Shown here: positions 1 through 10,211 of the stretch, piece after piece | Layout of the letters: every line of letters begins with the position of its first letter | Numbering within the stretch: position 1 is the first letter of the stretch | Source: Anaeromicropila populeti | Lineage (GTDB): Bacteria > Bacillota > Clostridia > Lachnospirales > Lachnospiraceae | Reading direction: 5' to 3' | DNA: 64,000 bases | NCBI RefSeq assembly: GCF_900112775.1 | Contig: NZ_FOYZ01000004.1 | Span: 180,354 to 244,353 of the forward strand | The notes under the pieces: generated by a model | Database searches by the model: none | Told to the model about the DNA's origin: nothing | The model's input: only the letters and a program-made list of their open reading frames with translations | Position numbers and translations under genes: made by a program

Positions 1-1953
1 ATAGTTTATGATTATACAAGTAAGAAGGAAAAGGACATATATTGTAGGGGAAAAGTAGAAGTATTATCGGGCACACAGGATAGATATATTGACATAGATG
101 AGCTTAACAGCATATGCAATAAGGAACGGATTGAAAAAAAGGATTATTATGAGCAATATGAAAGGGCAGGTATTCAGTATGGACCAGCTCATAGGGGTAT
201 TGATTATATTAAGGTAGGCAGTCATGCACTGCTAATTTCACTTTCTTTACCAGAAGAGATAAAGGATACAAGGAGCAGGTATATATTACATCCAACACTA
301 ATGGATGCAGCATTTCAAGGAAGTATGGCAATGATTGCTTTAGATTATACTGGGGAGGATGAAGTGTCACCATTTTTACCGTATCAGCTAGAAAAAATTA
401 CAATATACGATTCCTGTAACCATTTCGAGTATGCATATTATGAATGGGCAGAAGAAGTTGTAAAAAATAGCCATATTCGAAAGGCAAATATTACTCTTTG
501 TAATAAATCGGGTAAGGTATGCGCTGTTTTACAGGGCTTTTGCTTAAAAGAACTACAACTGAGAGAAAGTGACAGCAAGTTAGATAAATCCATGGAAGAA
601 GAACAATTAATATATTCAATTCCCAAATGGGACTGTGAAATTCTTAAAACGGAAGAAACAGATTATTATAACAGGCAGGAAAAAACCATAATTGTGACAG
701 GTGTAAATGAGGACATTAATGAAATAAAGAGTAAGTATGCAGGTATAGAGCAGTTAGTAATAGAGCAAAAAGATGATATTAAAACAATAAGTGAAAAACT
801 AAGTGCATTGGGTAATATAAATCATATAATCTGGCTGGCTAATGCTCCTGACATAACATCTGTAGAAGATGAAAATATTATTAAGGCGCAAGAAGGAGGA
901 GTAATCAAACTCTTTCGATTTGTTAAAGTTCTTCTTGCACTTAAATATGGTAATAAGAAACTGAAATTTACGGTTATAACAATTAGGGCAATTGGTATTT
1001 GTAAGGGAGAAGATTTTAATCCAATAAATGCAAGTATACATGGCTTTGTTGGATCCATGCAAAAAGAAATGCCAACTTGGAAAGTAAAATTAGTTGATAT
1101 AGAACAAAAAGACAAGTTACAATTAGATGATGTATTTATGAAAGTTCCCCTCGACTGGAATACACATGTATATCGAAATAAAAGGTGGTATGTGCAAAAA
1201 ATACTTCCCATTGATGTAACTAGTTCTCCTGAAAATAGTTTTAAAAAGGAAGGAATATATGTAATTATTGGAGGTGCTGGTGGACTTGGAGAGGTTTTAA
1301 GTAAATATCTTTCAAAGAAATATCATGCACATATTATATGGATTGGAAGAAGAAAAAAAGATGAACAGATTCAGAATAAAATAAATGAAATAAGCCAATA
1401 TGGTTATGAACCAATGTACATAAGTGGAGATGCAACTAGTCGAGAGGATATGGAGGCTGCTTATAAGCAAATTAAGCAAAAGTATAATCAGATTAATGGG
1501 ATTGTACATTCTGCTGCTGTTTTAAGAGATAAAAGTCTTTATAATATGGATGAAGAATCTTTTAAAATAGGGTTAGCTTCAAAAGTTAACGTTAGTGTTA
1601 GAATGGCACAAGTTTTTAAAACAGAAAAATTAGATTTTGTGTTATTCTATTCATCCTATCAATCATTAATTAGGGCACCTGGACAAAGTAATTATGCTTC
1701 TGGATGTGTATTCAAAGATAATTATGCAATACAATTAGGAAATGAATGGTTATGCAATGTGAAAATTGTTAACTGGAGCTATTGGGGCTATATTGGAATG
1801 GTTGCCTCCGAAGAGTATCGTAAGCGGATGCTTCAAGTGGGCATGACTTCACTTACAGAAGAAGATGGAACAGATGCCGTTGAAAGGCTTTTGTCTATGC
1901 CATTTAATCAGTTGGCAGTACTGAAAACAAATAGAAGTAACAAAGAACGTTAA
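1..1953 (+). CDS. Trans-AT-type PKS C-terminus (DH-KR), 5' truncated by window
   Basis: The reading frame is open from base 1, so the first in-window ATG at 301 is internal; 650 residues are visible. The first part is the C-terminal half of a dehydratase hotdog domain: the HPTLMDA motif carries the usual catalytic Asp (residue 102). The dehydratase His would lie left of the window. A structural then catalytic ketoreductase follows, with the nucleotide motif GGAGGLG near residue 422 and the catalytic Tyr in QSNYASG at residue 565. LRD in the loop position suggests a B-type reductase. No ACP follows; the protein stops after KR, 27 bases before the next PKS gene. This indicates a module split between two proteins (DH-KR here, MT-ACP next). 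No AT domain is visible. Confidence 0.9.
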   Translation: MVYDYTSKKEKDIYCRGKVEVLSGTQDRYIDIDELNSICNKERIEKKDYYEQYERAGIQYGPAHRGIDYIKVGSHALLISLSLPEEIKDTRSRYILHPTLMDAAFQGSMAMIALDYTGEDEVSPFLPYQLEKITIYDSCNHFEYAYYEWAEEVVKNSHIRKANITLCNKSGKVCAVLQGFCLKELQLRESDSKLDKSMEEEQLIYSIPKWDCEILKTEETDYYNRQEKTIIVTGVNEDINEIKSKYAGIEQLVIEQKDDIKTISEKLSALGNINHIIWLANAPDITSVEDENIIKAQEGGVIKLFRFVKVLLALKYGNKKLKFTVITIRAIGICKGEDFNPINASIHGFVGSMQKEMPTWKVKLVDIEQKDKLQLDDVFMKVPLDWNTHVYRNKRWYVQKILPIDVTSSPENSFKKEGIYVIIGGAGGLGEVLSKYLSKKYHAHIIWIGRRKKDEQIQNKINEISQYGYEPMYISGDATSREDMEAAYKQIKQKYNQINGIVHSAAVLRDKSLYNMDEESFKIGLASKVNVSVRMAQVFKTEKLDFVLFYSSYQSLIRAPGQSNYASGCVFKDNYAIQLGNEWLCNVKIVNWSYWGYIGMVASEEYRKRMLQVGMTSLTEEDGTDAVERLLSMPFNQLAVLKTNRSNKER

Positions 1954-1980
1954 CTTTTTCAGAGGATACGGGGTGAAAAA

Positions 1981-4900
1981 ATGATTGAATTACAGTACTA
2001 TGATTTAGATGAAAAATTGGAATGTTATCCAGATGGTATTGAATTAATAACTATTAATGAGGATGAGATTGTTTTAAATAATGGTATGAAAAAAATGAAA
2101 TCACTTGTAATAGAAGAAATAAGCCAAGAAGTTCTCAGATATTTATTTGCTCAGATGCTTTCAATGGGGCTTGAAGAGGGCATGACTATAGAAGCATTCC
2201 AGAAAAGGGCTGGTATTGATGACGCTGAAAAAGGATGGGTGGAAGAGGCAGCTGAATTACTAAGCAGGTTTGGGGTGTTATCTTACGAAAATAGCGTAAT
2301 CTCCTATACAAATGAAGTAAGAATAGAGAATGTATTTGCAGAGTGGGAAACCAGAAAAAAGAAATGGGATGAACAACAAGGTATAAAACAATTAGTGGAA
2401 TCATTAGAAAAATTGCTTGTGAAACTTCCTTTTATATTACGAGGGCAAGAAAAAATTTCAGATATAATAAGCTATGATAACCAAAAAAATTACATCTCCA
2501 TGGCACTGGATATGCCAGCAGGAGATAATGCTGCACTAAGTGTAGTTAAGGAGTATCTCAATAAGCGTATAGAAGCGGACAAATTATGTGAAATAAAAAT
2601 GGCGTATCTGGGAATAGATTGTATTAATGTATTGGAAGAAAATGGTGGTTATTTTTGTGCAATAAAAGAAGCAACAAATATGGAAAAAACGTTAGAAACT
2701 GAATATAACCATAACTATTATGATATTTTATTAATACAAAAAGCGTTTTTGCATGAAGAGGATTTTACAGGTATTATACGTAAGTTGAAAGTACTGCTTC
2801 GAAAAAATGGTATTATTGTTATAAGTGCGGTCAACTCTTACTCTATTTTATATCATATGTTACAAGGCTTATTAGATAAAAAATCAATGGGGAAATTGAA
2901 TGGGGAAGTCATTACAGAGTTATTGCAGCAAGAAGGATTTTTTCAGGAAATTACAATTATTCAAAATGAAATGTTGCTGCAAAATATTGTGGCAGCAGCA
3001 GTCAGTGATGGAATTGTTCGAGTTACTGCCAGTCCTCAAAATCAGTATACTGAAGTGCAAGAAGTGAATGGTTTAGATTCTATTATAGAAGTACAGAAGG
3101 TCTATTCTGAAAAAACACAGGAGGTTCAGGTAATGCCAAAAACAGAAAACCATAAACCAGAGCAGCAAATGGTGAAAGAGAATAATTTAAAAACAGAGTC
3201 ATCGGATAACACGCAGAACATTAATGAGTATATTACCAATGCGATTGTTGAAAAATTAGCAGAAACACTGCAAGTAAATCCAGATGCAATAGAATATAAT
3301 GATGCATTCTCAAATTACGGAATAGATTCTATTAGTGGTGTGCATTTGATTCAAGATTTAAATGAATTTCTCCAGATAGAATTGGATACAACAGATGTGT
3401 TTAATTATTCAAGTGTAAATGAGTTAAGAGATTATATTGTTTCTCAATATAGCAAAATAATTTCCAAGAACCTGCATCAGGAAGTAAGTCAATTAACTTC
3501 TCAAAAAGTGGAAGAGGTAAAGCAAGAAGAATCACCGAATTTATTAAAAAGCAAAATGCTAATAAGAAATCTGGATAAAACGCAGGAATCTGCTCTTAAT
3601 GCCCAACCTATAAATGTCAGCATGGAATCGGAGTTAGAAACAAATGAAACTCCAGATATTGCTGTTATTGGAATGAGTGGGAGGTTTGCAAAATCAAATA
3701 ATATTGATGAACTATGGAAACATCTTAATGCTGGTGATGATTTGGTGGAAGATGTGACAAGATGGAATTTGTCTGATTACTACAAAGATAAAACAGAATT
3801 TTGTAATAAAGGAAGTTTTATAAATAATATGGATGAATTTGATGCGGCATTTTTTAACATTTCAAAGTTAGAGGCTACTTATATGGATCCGCAGCAGAGA
3901 GTGTTTTTGGAAGAATGCTGGAATGCACTTGAAAATGCCGGGTATGTAGGAGATTCTATACATGGGAAAAAATGTGGTGTGTATATTGGAACAGTTGCAG
4001 GGGATTATCAGTCTTTAATTGAGGAGGATCCCCCAGCACAGTCATATTGGGGTAATCAAAGTTCGGTGTTGCCAGCACGAATATCATACTATTTGAATTT
4101 GCACGGACCAGCAATTGCTATAGATACAGCTTGTTCCAGTTCATTAGTTGCAATTCATCTTGCATGTCAAAGTTTACTTCAAGAGGATTTAGATATGGCA
4201 TTAGCAGGGGGAGTTTTCCTGCAATCTACACCAGGGTTCTATACATTGTCAGAGAAAGCAGGAATGCTGTCAAAGACAGGTCACTGCTATACATTTGACG
4301 AAAAGGCAAATGGTTTTGTTCCTGGTGAAGGCGCAGGAGTGCTTATATTAAAAAAATTAGAAAAGGCACAGAAGGATGGAGACTTCATATATGCAGTGAT
4401 AAAGGGAAGTAATATTAATCAGGATGGAGCCACTAATGGTATAACTGCTCCGAGTGGAATTGCACAGGAGGAGCTGGAAACATCTGTCTATGAAAAATTT
4501 AATATTAATCCAGAAGATATTCAACTGGTAGAGGCACATGGAACAGGAACAAAATTAGGAGATCCAATTGAATTTAATGCTTTGGTAAAAGCATTTCGTA
4601 AATATACAAATAAGGAAAAATACTGTGCATTAGGCTCTATCAAAGCAAATATTGGACATACTGCGGCGGCGGCAGGTGTTGCAAGTATAATTAAAGTAGT
4701 GTTGTCTATGATGCATAAAAAAATAACGCCAGAGATTCACTATGATGTTTGCAATACTAATATGAAGTTGGAAAATAGTCCATTTTACATCACTTCAAGT
4801 TCAAGAAATTGGGAAGTGGAAGAAGGAAGGAAGCGGTGTGCGGCTATAAGCTCATTTGGTTTTAGTGGTACCAATGCACATGTTGTCATAGAAGAGTTGC

Positions 4901-7900
4901 CTTACACAGAAAGAACTGTAATTAATAGACCTGGGTATTTAATTGTATTGTCTGCTCAAACTAGCGAACAATTACATACGCAGATTAGTAACTTGTACGA
5001 TGCCTGTCAAAAAAATAGTACCCTGTTATGTCAGGACATCAGCTATACACTTCTTCTAGGAAGAAAGCACTTTAGTCATCGGTTTGCATGTATAGTGAAA
5101 GATACAAAAGAGCTTGTGCAGGTATTACAAAATTGGTTAAGCAAGGTAGATACAAAAAATGCATTTGTAGGTTTATTTAACGATAAAAAATTTATAGAGG
5201 ACGTTTTACAGAAGAACAGAGGAAATGATTTGTTAAGTCAGTGCAATACTATAACCCAAGAAAGTATTTATTATGAGTTGTTAAAAGAGATTGCTGATTT
5301 ATACATTCAGGGATATGCATTAAATTTTGAATTGCTATTCAGCAAGGAGGAAGGAAAAAGAGTTGGATTACCAACGTATCCATTTCACAGAGAATGCTTT
5401 TGGGTTGATAGCAGATCAGATTATTATGTTGCTTTACAAGAAAGCAAGAAAAAACAGCTTCCAAGTAAAGAGAATGAAAATAACATTGCAATTATTGGCA
5501 TGAGCGGTAAATTTCCTAATGCGGAAAGCATTGATGAAATGTGGAACCTAATTTTAAATGGAAAAGATGCCGTTCCAAAATCTTTTGGAGAACACTTTAA
5601 CCAATTTGATTCGGTATTTTTTGGGTTATCAAGTGATGAAGCTAGAAGTATGGACCCACGACAGATGCTATTGCTGGAAGAGACGTGGAAAGCATTAGAG
5701 GATGCAGGATATGGTGAAAGGCAATTGGAAAACAGTCGCATTGGAGTATTTGTAGGAACCGAAGATGCAGATTTTCAGACACAGGATAAATTAGACCATA
5801 GATATTTATATAATAACTCAGCTGTCTTAGCATCTAAAATTTCCTATTATCTACAATTAAAAGGACCCAACATTACCGTTAATACAGACAGTTCTTCAGG
5901 TATGGCGGCACTGTATCAGGCATGTTTGAGTTTAGAGCATGGCCAATGTTCTACTGCAATTGTAGCAGGAATCAATCTGTTCAATTCAACAAAAACAGTT
6001 GAATTGCTTACAAAAAATAGAATGATTTCATCCAATAAAAAGTATTTAATTTATGATAAAAATGCAGATGGAATCGTTCCAGGAGAAGCAATTGTAGTTG
6101 TAGTATTAAAAAAAGTGGACAATGCTGTAAAAGACAAGGATTCTATTTATGCAATTATAAAAGGCTGCAGTATGAACTATGACGGCAAAGGTGCCGAGGG
6201 GGCTTTGCCAGATGCAGAAATGCAGGCGGATTTATTAAAGGACTTATATAAACAAAAGAATATTAATATTAGTGATATTGGATATTTAATAACGGATGGA
6301 ACAGGAATCCCAGCAAGAGACCGACAGGAATTAAAAGCTATGTCTGAAGTCTTTTATACAGAAAATAATATTAAAACTTGTGTGACAGCAGGTGGTAAAG
6401 AAAGTTTTGGACATACATTTGCAGCATCAGGATTATTAAGCTTGGTAAACGTTGTAAAGGCGTTAAATTCAGAAATAATACCAGCCAATGTAAATTACAT
6501 TAAGGAAAGTACATATTCTGATTTGGACAATACCAAATTATATTTTAATACTCAAAACCAACCATGGAAAATCAGTAGTAGGCATAGGTTGGGCTGCATC
6601 AATTCTTTTGGACTGGGTGGAACAAATGTACATACTATTATTGCTGATTATGAGCAGTATGAATCAAAGAAAAGTGACGATTTGCTTTCCCATTACATAA
6701 TTGTCTTTTCGGCAAAGACACAAGAAAGTCTACTGAAACAAATGGAAAATATGTTGTGTGTTCTGGAGGACAAATCATATAGTCTGGCAGATATTTCGTA
6801 CACAATGATAGATGGAAGAAAGTATTTTCAATATCGTCGTGCTGTTATTGTCAAGAATACAGAGCATGCGGTACAGACCATCATGAAATTATTAAAGTAT
6901 GAGGAATGTGAAGAGGCCTTCAGCAATATAGTTTCATTAAATCATAAAAGGCAAAAGATGATACAAAATTACATAGATGATATAACGAAAAAGGTATATT
7001 CACAAAAGAACAAGGAGAATGAGGAATTATTATATGTATTGGGAGAACTATATTGTCAGGGATATGGTTTATCTGCCAGAGATTTATTTGAAGGAATTAA
7101 TGTCAGAAAAATACATCTTCCAATTTATAGTTTTGAAAAAAATTCTTATAAACTGATAAATAATTCGGATGCTGAGGTAATTGTACAGAGTAATAATGAA
7201 ATTGTCAGTAAACCGCGTAAAACAAAGCTTATTGATACAAATGATATTACTATAACAAGTGTTTTAGATAAAGGGTCAGTTTCAAAGTATAGTAATATTA
7301 TACAACTCTCTTCTAAAGAAGAATCTGCAAAACAGTATAAGGAAGAGGAGGTTGTAGTAAAAGAAAAGGAATTTATAAATGAAACTATAAGTGTGACAGG
7401 AAATATAGAAAATATTGAGCAGCAGTATATGGATAAGCTGGTTTCTATTTTGGCAGATGTTTTAGTAATAACTCCTGTACAAGTTGATGTTGATGAGAAA
7501 TTTATTGATATGGGTCTTGATTCAATTATTGCAGTTGAGTGGGTTGGTATGGTTAATAAAGAATTTGGCAGTGATATTGATGCTTCAGCAATTTATAAGT
7601 ATTCATCAATTCATGGTTTAGCAAAGCATATTATGGAGAAAGCAAGTCTATCAGATGAAGTTATTTTGCCAATAGAAGAAACTGAGAAGGTAGAGCAAGA
7701 CGAAAAAATAGAGCAAGATGGAAAAATACAGCAAGATGACAAAGAACGAATGAAAATTGAAAAAAATCAACTTGTAAATAAGCTAAAATCTATGCTTTGT
7801 GAAATTCTAGTGATTAGTCCAGATGGCATGGACATAGATGACAATTTTATAGATATGGGACTTGATTCAATTATTGGAGTGGAGTGGATTAATTGGATTA

Positions 7901-8100
7901 ATAAAGAATACAACACAAATGTAAAGGTTTCTGATATTTATAGTTATCCTTCTATTAATATACTGGCAGATAATATAATTCATGAGGTAAGTATAAATTC
8001 AGAAGAATACACATTAGAAAATATTGATGATATTATAGGCAATGTTATAAGCGGGACTCTAAGTATTGATGATGGATTGGAACAATTAGATAAAATATAA
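1981..8100 (+). CDS. Trans-AT-type PKS: (MT)-ACP-KS-KS0-ACP-ACP
   Basis: A 2039-residue multidomain polyketide synthase. Residues about 1-340 resemble a PKS C-methyltransferase but lack the glycine-rich SAM motif. ACP1 has its phosphopantetheine Ser at 450 (GIDS). KS1 (about 559-975) is complete: Cys718, His853 in EAHGTGT and His893. KS2 (about 1168-1560) has Ser1304 in place of Cys and Asp1439 in place of the first His, keeping only His1478, so it should not condense. Two tandem ACPs follow with Ser1848 and Ser1963; each has Trp six residues after the Ser, the known flag for beta-branching ACPs, which ACP1 lacks. There is no AT, as expected of trans-AT systems. The tail has a GTLSIDD docking-like motif. 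The beta-branching cassette lies directly downstream. Confidence 0.93.
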   Translation: MIELQYYDLDEKLECYPDGIELITINEDEIVLNNGMKKMKSLVIEEISQEVLRYLFAQMLSMGLEEGMTIEAFQKRAGIDDAEKGWVEEAAELLSRFGVLSYENSVISYTNEVRIENVFAEWETRKKKWDEQQGIKQLVESLEKLLVKLPFILRGQEKISDIISYDNQKNYISMALDMPAGDNAALSVVKEYLNKRIEADKLCEIKMAYLGIDCINVLEENGGYFCAIKEATNMEKTLETEYNHNYYDILLIQKAFLHEEDFTGIIRKLKVLLRKNGIIVISAVNSYSILYHMLQGLLDKKSMGKLNGEVITELLQQEGFFQEITIIQNEMLLQNIVAAAVSDGIVRVTASPQNQYTEVQEVNGLDSIIEVQKVYSEKTQEVQVMPKTENHKPEQQMVKENNLKTESSDNTQNINEYITNAIVEKLAETLQVNPDAIEYNDAFSNYGIDSISGVHLIQDLNEFLQIELDTTDVFNYSSVNELRDYIVSQYSKIISKNLHQEVSQLTSQKVEEVKQEESPNLLKSKMLIRNLDKTQESALNAQPINVSMESELETNETPDIAVIGMSGRFAKSNNIDELWKHLNAGDDLVEDVTRWNLSDYYKDKTEFCNKGSFINNMDEFDAAFFNISKLEATYMDPQQRVFLEECWNALENAGYVGDSIHGKKCGVYIGTVAGDYQSLIEEDPPAQSYWGNQSSVLPARISYYLNLHGPAIAIDTACSSSLVAIHLACQSLLQEDLDMALAGGVFLQSTPGFYTLSEKAGMLSKTGHCYTFDEKANGFVPGEGAGVLILKKLEKAQKDGDFIYAVIKGSNINQDGATNGITAPSGIAQEELETSVYEKFNINPEDIQLVEAHGTGTKLGDPIEFNALVKAFRKYTNKEKYCALGSIKANIGHTAAAAGVASIIKVVLSMMHKKITPEIHYDVCNTNMKLENSPFYITSSSRNWEVEEGRKRCAAISSFGFSGTNAHVVIEELPYTERTVINRPGYLIVLSAQTSEQLHTQISNLYDACQKNSTLLCQDISYTLLLGRKHFSHRFACIVKDTKELVQVLQNWLSKVDTKNAFVGLFNDKKFIEDVLQKNRGNDLLSQCNTITQESIYYELLKEIADLYIQGYALNFELLFSKEEGKRVGLPTYPFHRECFWVDSRSDYYVALQESKKKQLPSKENENNIAIIGMSGKFPNAESIDEMWNLILNGKDAVPKSFGEHFNQFDSVFFGLSSDEARSMDPRQMLLLEETWKALEDAGYGERQLENSRIGVFVGTEDADFQTQDKLDHRYLYNNSAVLASKISYYLQLKGPNITVNTDSSSGMAALYQACLSLEHGQCSTAIVAGINLFNSTKTVELLTKNRMISSNKKYLIYDKNADGIVPGEAIVVVVLKKVDNAVKDKDSIYAIIKGCSMNYDGKGAEGALPDAEMQADLLKDLYKQKNINISDIGYLITDGTGIPARDRQELKAMSEVFYTENNIKTCVTAGGKESFGHTFAASGLLSLVNVVKALNSEIIPANVNYIKESTYSDLDNTKLYFNTQNQPWKISSRHRLGCINSFGLGGTNVHTIIADYEQYESKKSDDLLSHYIIVFSAKTQESLLKQMENMLCVLEDKSYSLADISYTMIDGRKYFQYRRAVIVKNTEHAVQTIMKLLKYEECEEAFSNIVSLNHKRQKMIQNYIDDITKKVYSQKNKENEELLYVLGELYCQGYGLSARDLFEGINVRKIHLPIYSFEKNSYKLINNSDAEVIVQSNNEIVSKPRKTKLIDTNDITITSVLDKGSVSKYSNIIQLSSKEESAKQYKEEEVVVKEKEFINETISVTGNIENIEQQYMDKLVSILADVLVITPVQVDVDEKFIDMGLDSIIAVEWVGMVNKEFGSDIDASAIYKYSSIHGLAKHIMEKASLSDEVILPIEETEKVEQDEKIEQDGKIQQDDKERMKIEKNQLVNKLKSMLCEILVISPDGMDIDDNFIDMGLDSIIGVEWINWINKEYNTNVKVSDIYSYPSINILADNIIHEVSINSEEYTLENIDDIIGNVISGTLSIDDGLEQLDKI

Positions 8101-8150
8101 GGCGTCTGGTGTACAACAGAAAAGTAAGGAACAAGAATAGGAGAATGTAT

Positions 8151-9410
8151 ATGCAAAAAGCAGGTATTGAAGCCATCAACTTTTTTGGTGGAATGGCATA
8201 TTTAAATGTAAAAGAACTATCAGATTATAGAAAACTTGATTTAAAAAGGTTTGATAATTTATTGATGAAAGAAAAATCAGTTGCTATGCCATTTGAAGAC
8301 CCTGTTACGTTCGGGGTAAATGCAGCAAAACCAATTATAGATTCCCTTTCACAAGAGGAAAAGGATCGTATAGAATTATTGATAACCTGTTCAGAGTCGG
8401 GAATAGATTTCAGCAAATCTATTAGTACATATATACATGACTATCTGGGGTTAAGCAGAAATTGCAGAATGTTTGAAATGAAAAATGCATGTTATGCTGG
8501 AACAGCTGGAGTGCAGATGGCAATAAACTTTATTTTGTCACAGACTTCGCCTGGGGCAAAAGCATTGGTCATTTCGTCAGACATCTCAAGGTTTGCTATG
8601 GAAGAAGGGGGAGATGTCCTAACATCTGAGTGGATTTATGCTGAACCAAGTGTTGGAGCAGGAGCCGTTGCTATACTAATTAGTGAAAAACCTAATATAT
8701 TTCAGATTGATATTGGAGCAAACGGTTATTATGGACATGAGGTTTTTGATACATGTCGTCCCACACCAGACAGTGAGGCACTAAATTCAGATGTTTCTCT
8801 TATGTCATTTTTAGAGTGCTTTGAAGAAGCCTTTGCTGAGTATTGCCGACGAGTTGCAGACGTTAATTTTAAAGATACTTTTCAGTATCTGGCGATTCAT
8901 ACACCATTCGGTGGAATGGCAAAAGGAGCGCATAGGACCATGATGCGTAAACTTTATAAATTAAAAACAAAGGAAATTGAGGAGGATTTTGAAAAAAGAG
9001 TTGCTCCAGGAATGACATATTGTCAGCGGGTAGCTAACATTATGGGTGGGACAGTTTACTTATCTTTGATTAGTACAATCGAAAACGGGGATTTTGATGT
9101 AAACAAAAGAATTGGATGCTATTCCTATGGTTCTGGATGCTGCTCAGAATTTTTTAGTGGAATAGTAACAAAAGAAGGTCAGAATAATATCCGTAAAATG
9201 AAAGTTAAGGAGCACCTAGATAGTCGATATTGTTTGTCTATGGATGAGTATGAAAGAGTATTTGCAAAAGGAAATTCTGTTAAGTTTGGTACGCGCAATA
9301 CAAAACCAGACATAGAACTTATACCAGGAGTTATTGCAAACAAGCCAGACAAGAAGCTGTTGGTGCTAGATGAAATAAAAGAATATTATAGAAAATACAG
9401 GTGGTTATAA
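8151..9410 (+). CDS. HMG-CoA synthase-like beta-branching enzyme (PksG/HCS type)
   Basis: A 419-residue HMG-CoA-synthase homologue of the polyketide type. In such cassettes it condenses acetyl from a donor ACP with the beta-keto group of the PKS-bound chain to start a beta-branch. The nucleophilic Cys114 lies in KNACYAG and the conserved His250 in AIHTPFGG. The length matches polyketide HCS proteins (about 420). I chose ATG 8151 because AGGAG lies seven bases upstream; an earlier ATG at 8145 sits too close and a GTG at 8109 has no site. It follows the PKS whose last two ACPs carry the branching flag, and its stop overlaps the next start (TAATG), implying coupled translation. Confidence 0.93.
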   Translation: MQKAGIEAINFFGGMAYLNVKELSDYRKLDLKRFDNLLMKEKSVAMPFEDPVTFGVNAAKPIIDSLSQEEKDRIELLITCSESGIDFSKSISTYIHDYLGLSRNCRMFEMKNACYAGTAGVQMAINFILSQTSPGAKALVISSDISRFAMEEGGDVLTSEWIYAEPSVGAGAVAILISEKPNIFQIDIGANGYYGHEVFDTCRPTPDSEALNSDVSLMSFLECFEEAFAEYCRRVADVNFKDTFQYLAIHTPFGGMAKGAHRTMMRKLYKLKTKEIEEDFEKRVAPGMTYCQRVANIMGGTVYLSLISTIENGDFDVNKRIGCYSYGSGCCSEFFSGIVTKEGQNNIRKMKVKEHLDSRYCLSMDEYERVFAKGNSVKFGTRNTKPDIELIPGVIANKPDKKLLVLDEIKEYYRKYRWL

Positions 9411-10159
9411 TGGAATATGAATCTTTAAATGTTATATTTAAAGATAAAGTCTGCTTTATACATATGAATGGAAATAATACGATTTGTGAAAAACTTGTAA
9501 AAGAATTTTTGAATGTACTACAGAAGTGCGAAGAAAAGGTAACCATTATTGTAATAGAAGGTACTCAAGAAGTATTTTGTTTTGGAGCAGATTTTAATGA
9601 AATTAAAGAGCAGGTTGAAAATAACTATGCAAAAAATTATCAAGATTTATTATATACATTGTGGTATAAATTGGCTACAGGTCCTTATATAACAATAGCT
9701 CATGTTTGTGGCAAGGCTAATGCAGGAGGCATTGGCTTTGTTGCGGCATGTGATATTGTACTAGCAAATAAATCTGCAAAATTTAGTCTTTCTGAAATGC
9801 TGTTTGGAATTTATCCAGCTTGTGTTATGCCATTTTTAATTGTTCGAGTTGGTTTTCAACATGCAAATTATATGACATTATTGACACGGGCAGTTAGTGC
9901 TGAAAAAGCATATGAGTGGGGACTTGTAGATGAGGTATCTGAAAATTCAAAATCTGTACTGGGGATTTATCTGCTAAGACTGAAATACCTTGCAAAGTCA
10001 AGTATTTGTGAATACAAAGCATATATGACAAAATATAGAAGCATTTTGTCTGAGAATAAGGAATATGCCATTGAAGCAAATCGGAATATGTTTTCTAATC
10101 CGATAACATTAGACAATATTGTAAAGTATTTAGATAATGGGAAATTACCATGGAGTTAA
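9410..10159 (+). CDS. Enoyl-CoA hydratase-like ECH1 of the beta-branching cassette (PksH type)
   Basis: A 249-residue crotonase-fold protein. By position and family it should be ECH1, dehydrating the HMG-like intermediate on the PKS ACP. It has the oxyanion-hole glycines in NAGGIGF and the acidic helix start SLSEMLFGIYP, where crotonases carry catalytic residues. The start ATG at 9410 shares its A with the HCS stop codon; a GTG at 9401 is less likely because the AGGTGG site overlaps it. It lies between HCS and the ECH2 fusion, the usual cassette order. The ECH1 assignment rather than ECH2 rests mainly on order and on the next gene's sequence. Confidence 0.88.
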   Translation: MEYESLNVIFKDKVCFIHMNGNNTICEKLVKEFLNVLQKCEEKVTIIVIEGTQEVFCFGADFNEIKEQVENNYAKNYQDLLYTLWYKLATGPYITIAHVCGKANAGGIGFVAACDIVLANKSAKFSLSEMLFGIYPACVMPFLIVRVGFQHANYMTLLTRAVSAEKAYEWGLVDEVSENSKSVLGIYLLRLKYLAKSSICEYKAYMTKYRSILSENKEYAIEANRNMFSNPITLDNIVKYLDNGKLPWS

Positions 10160-10211
10160 TTATTAACAGGTTGAAAACATGTTGTTATATACCAGGAGGG
10201 CACAAAAATAT

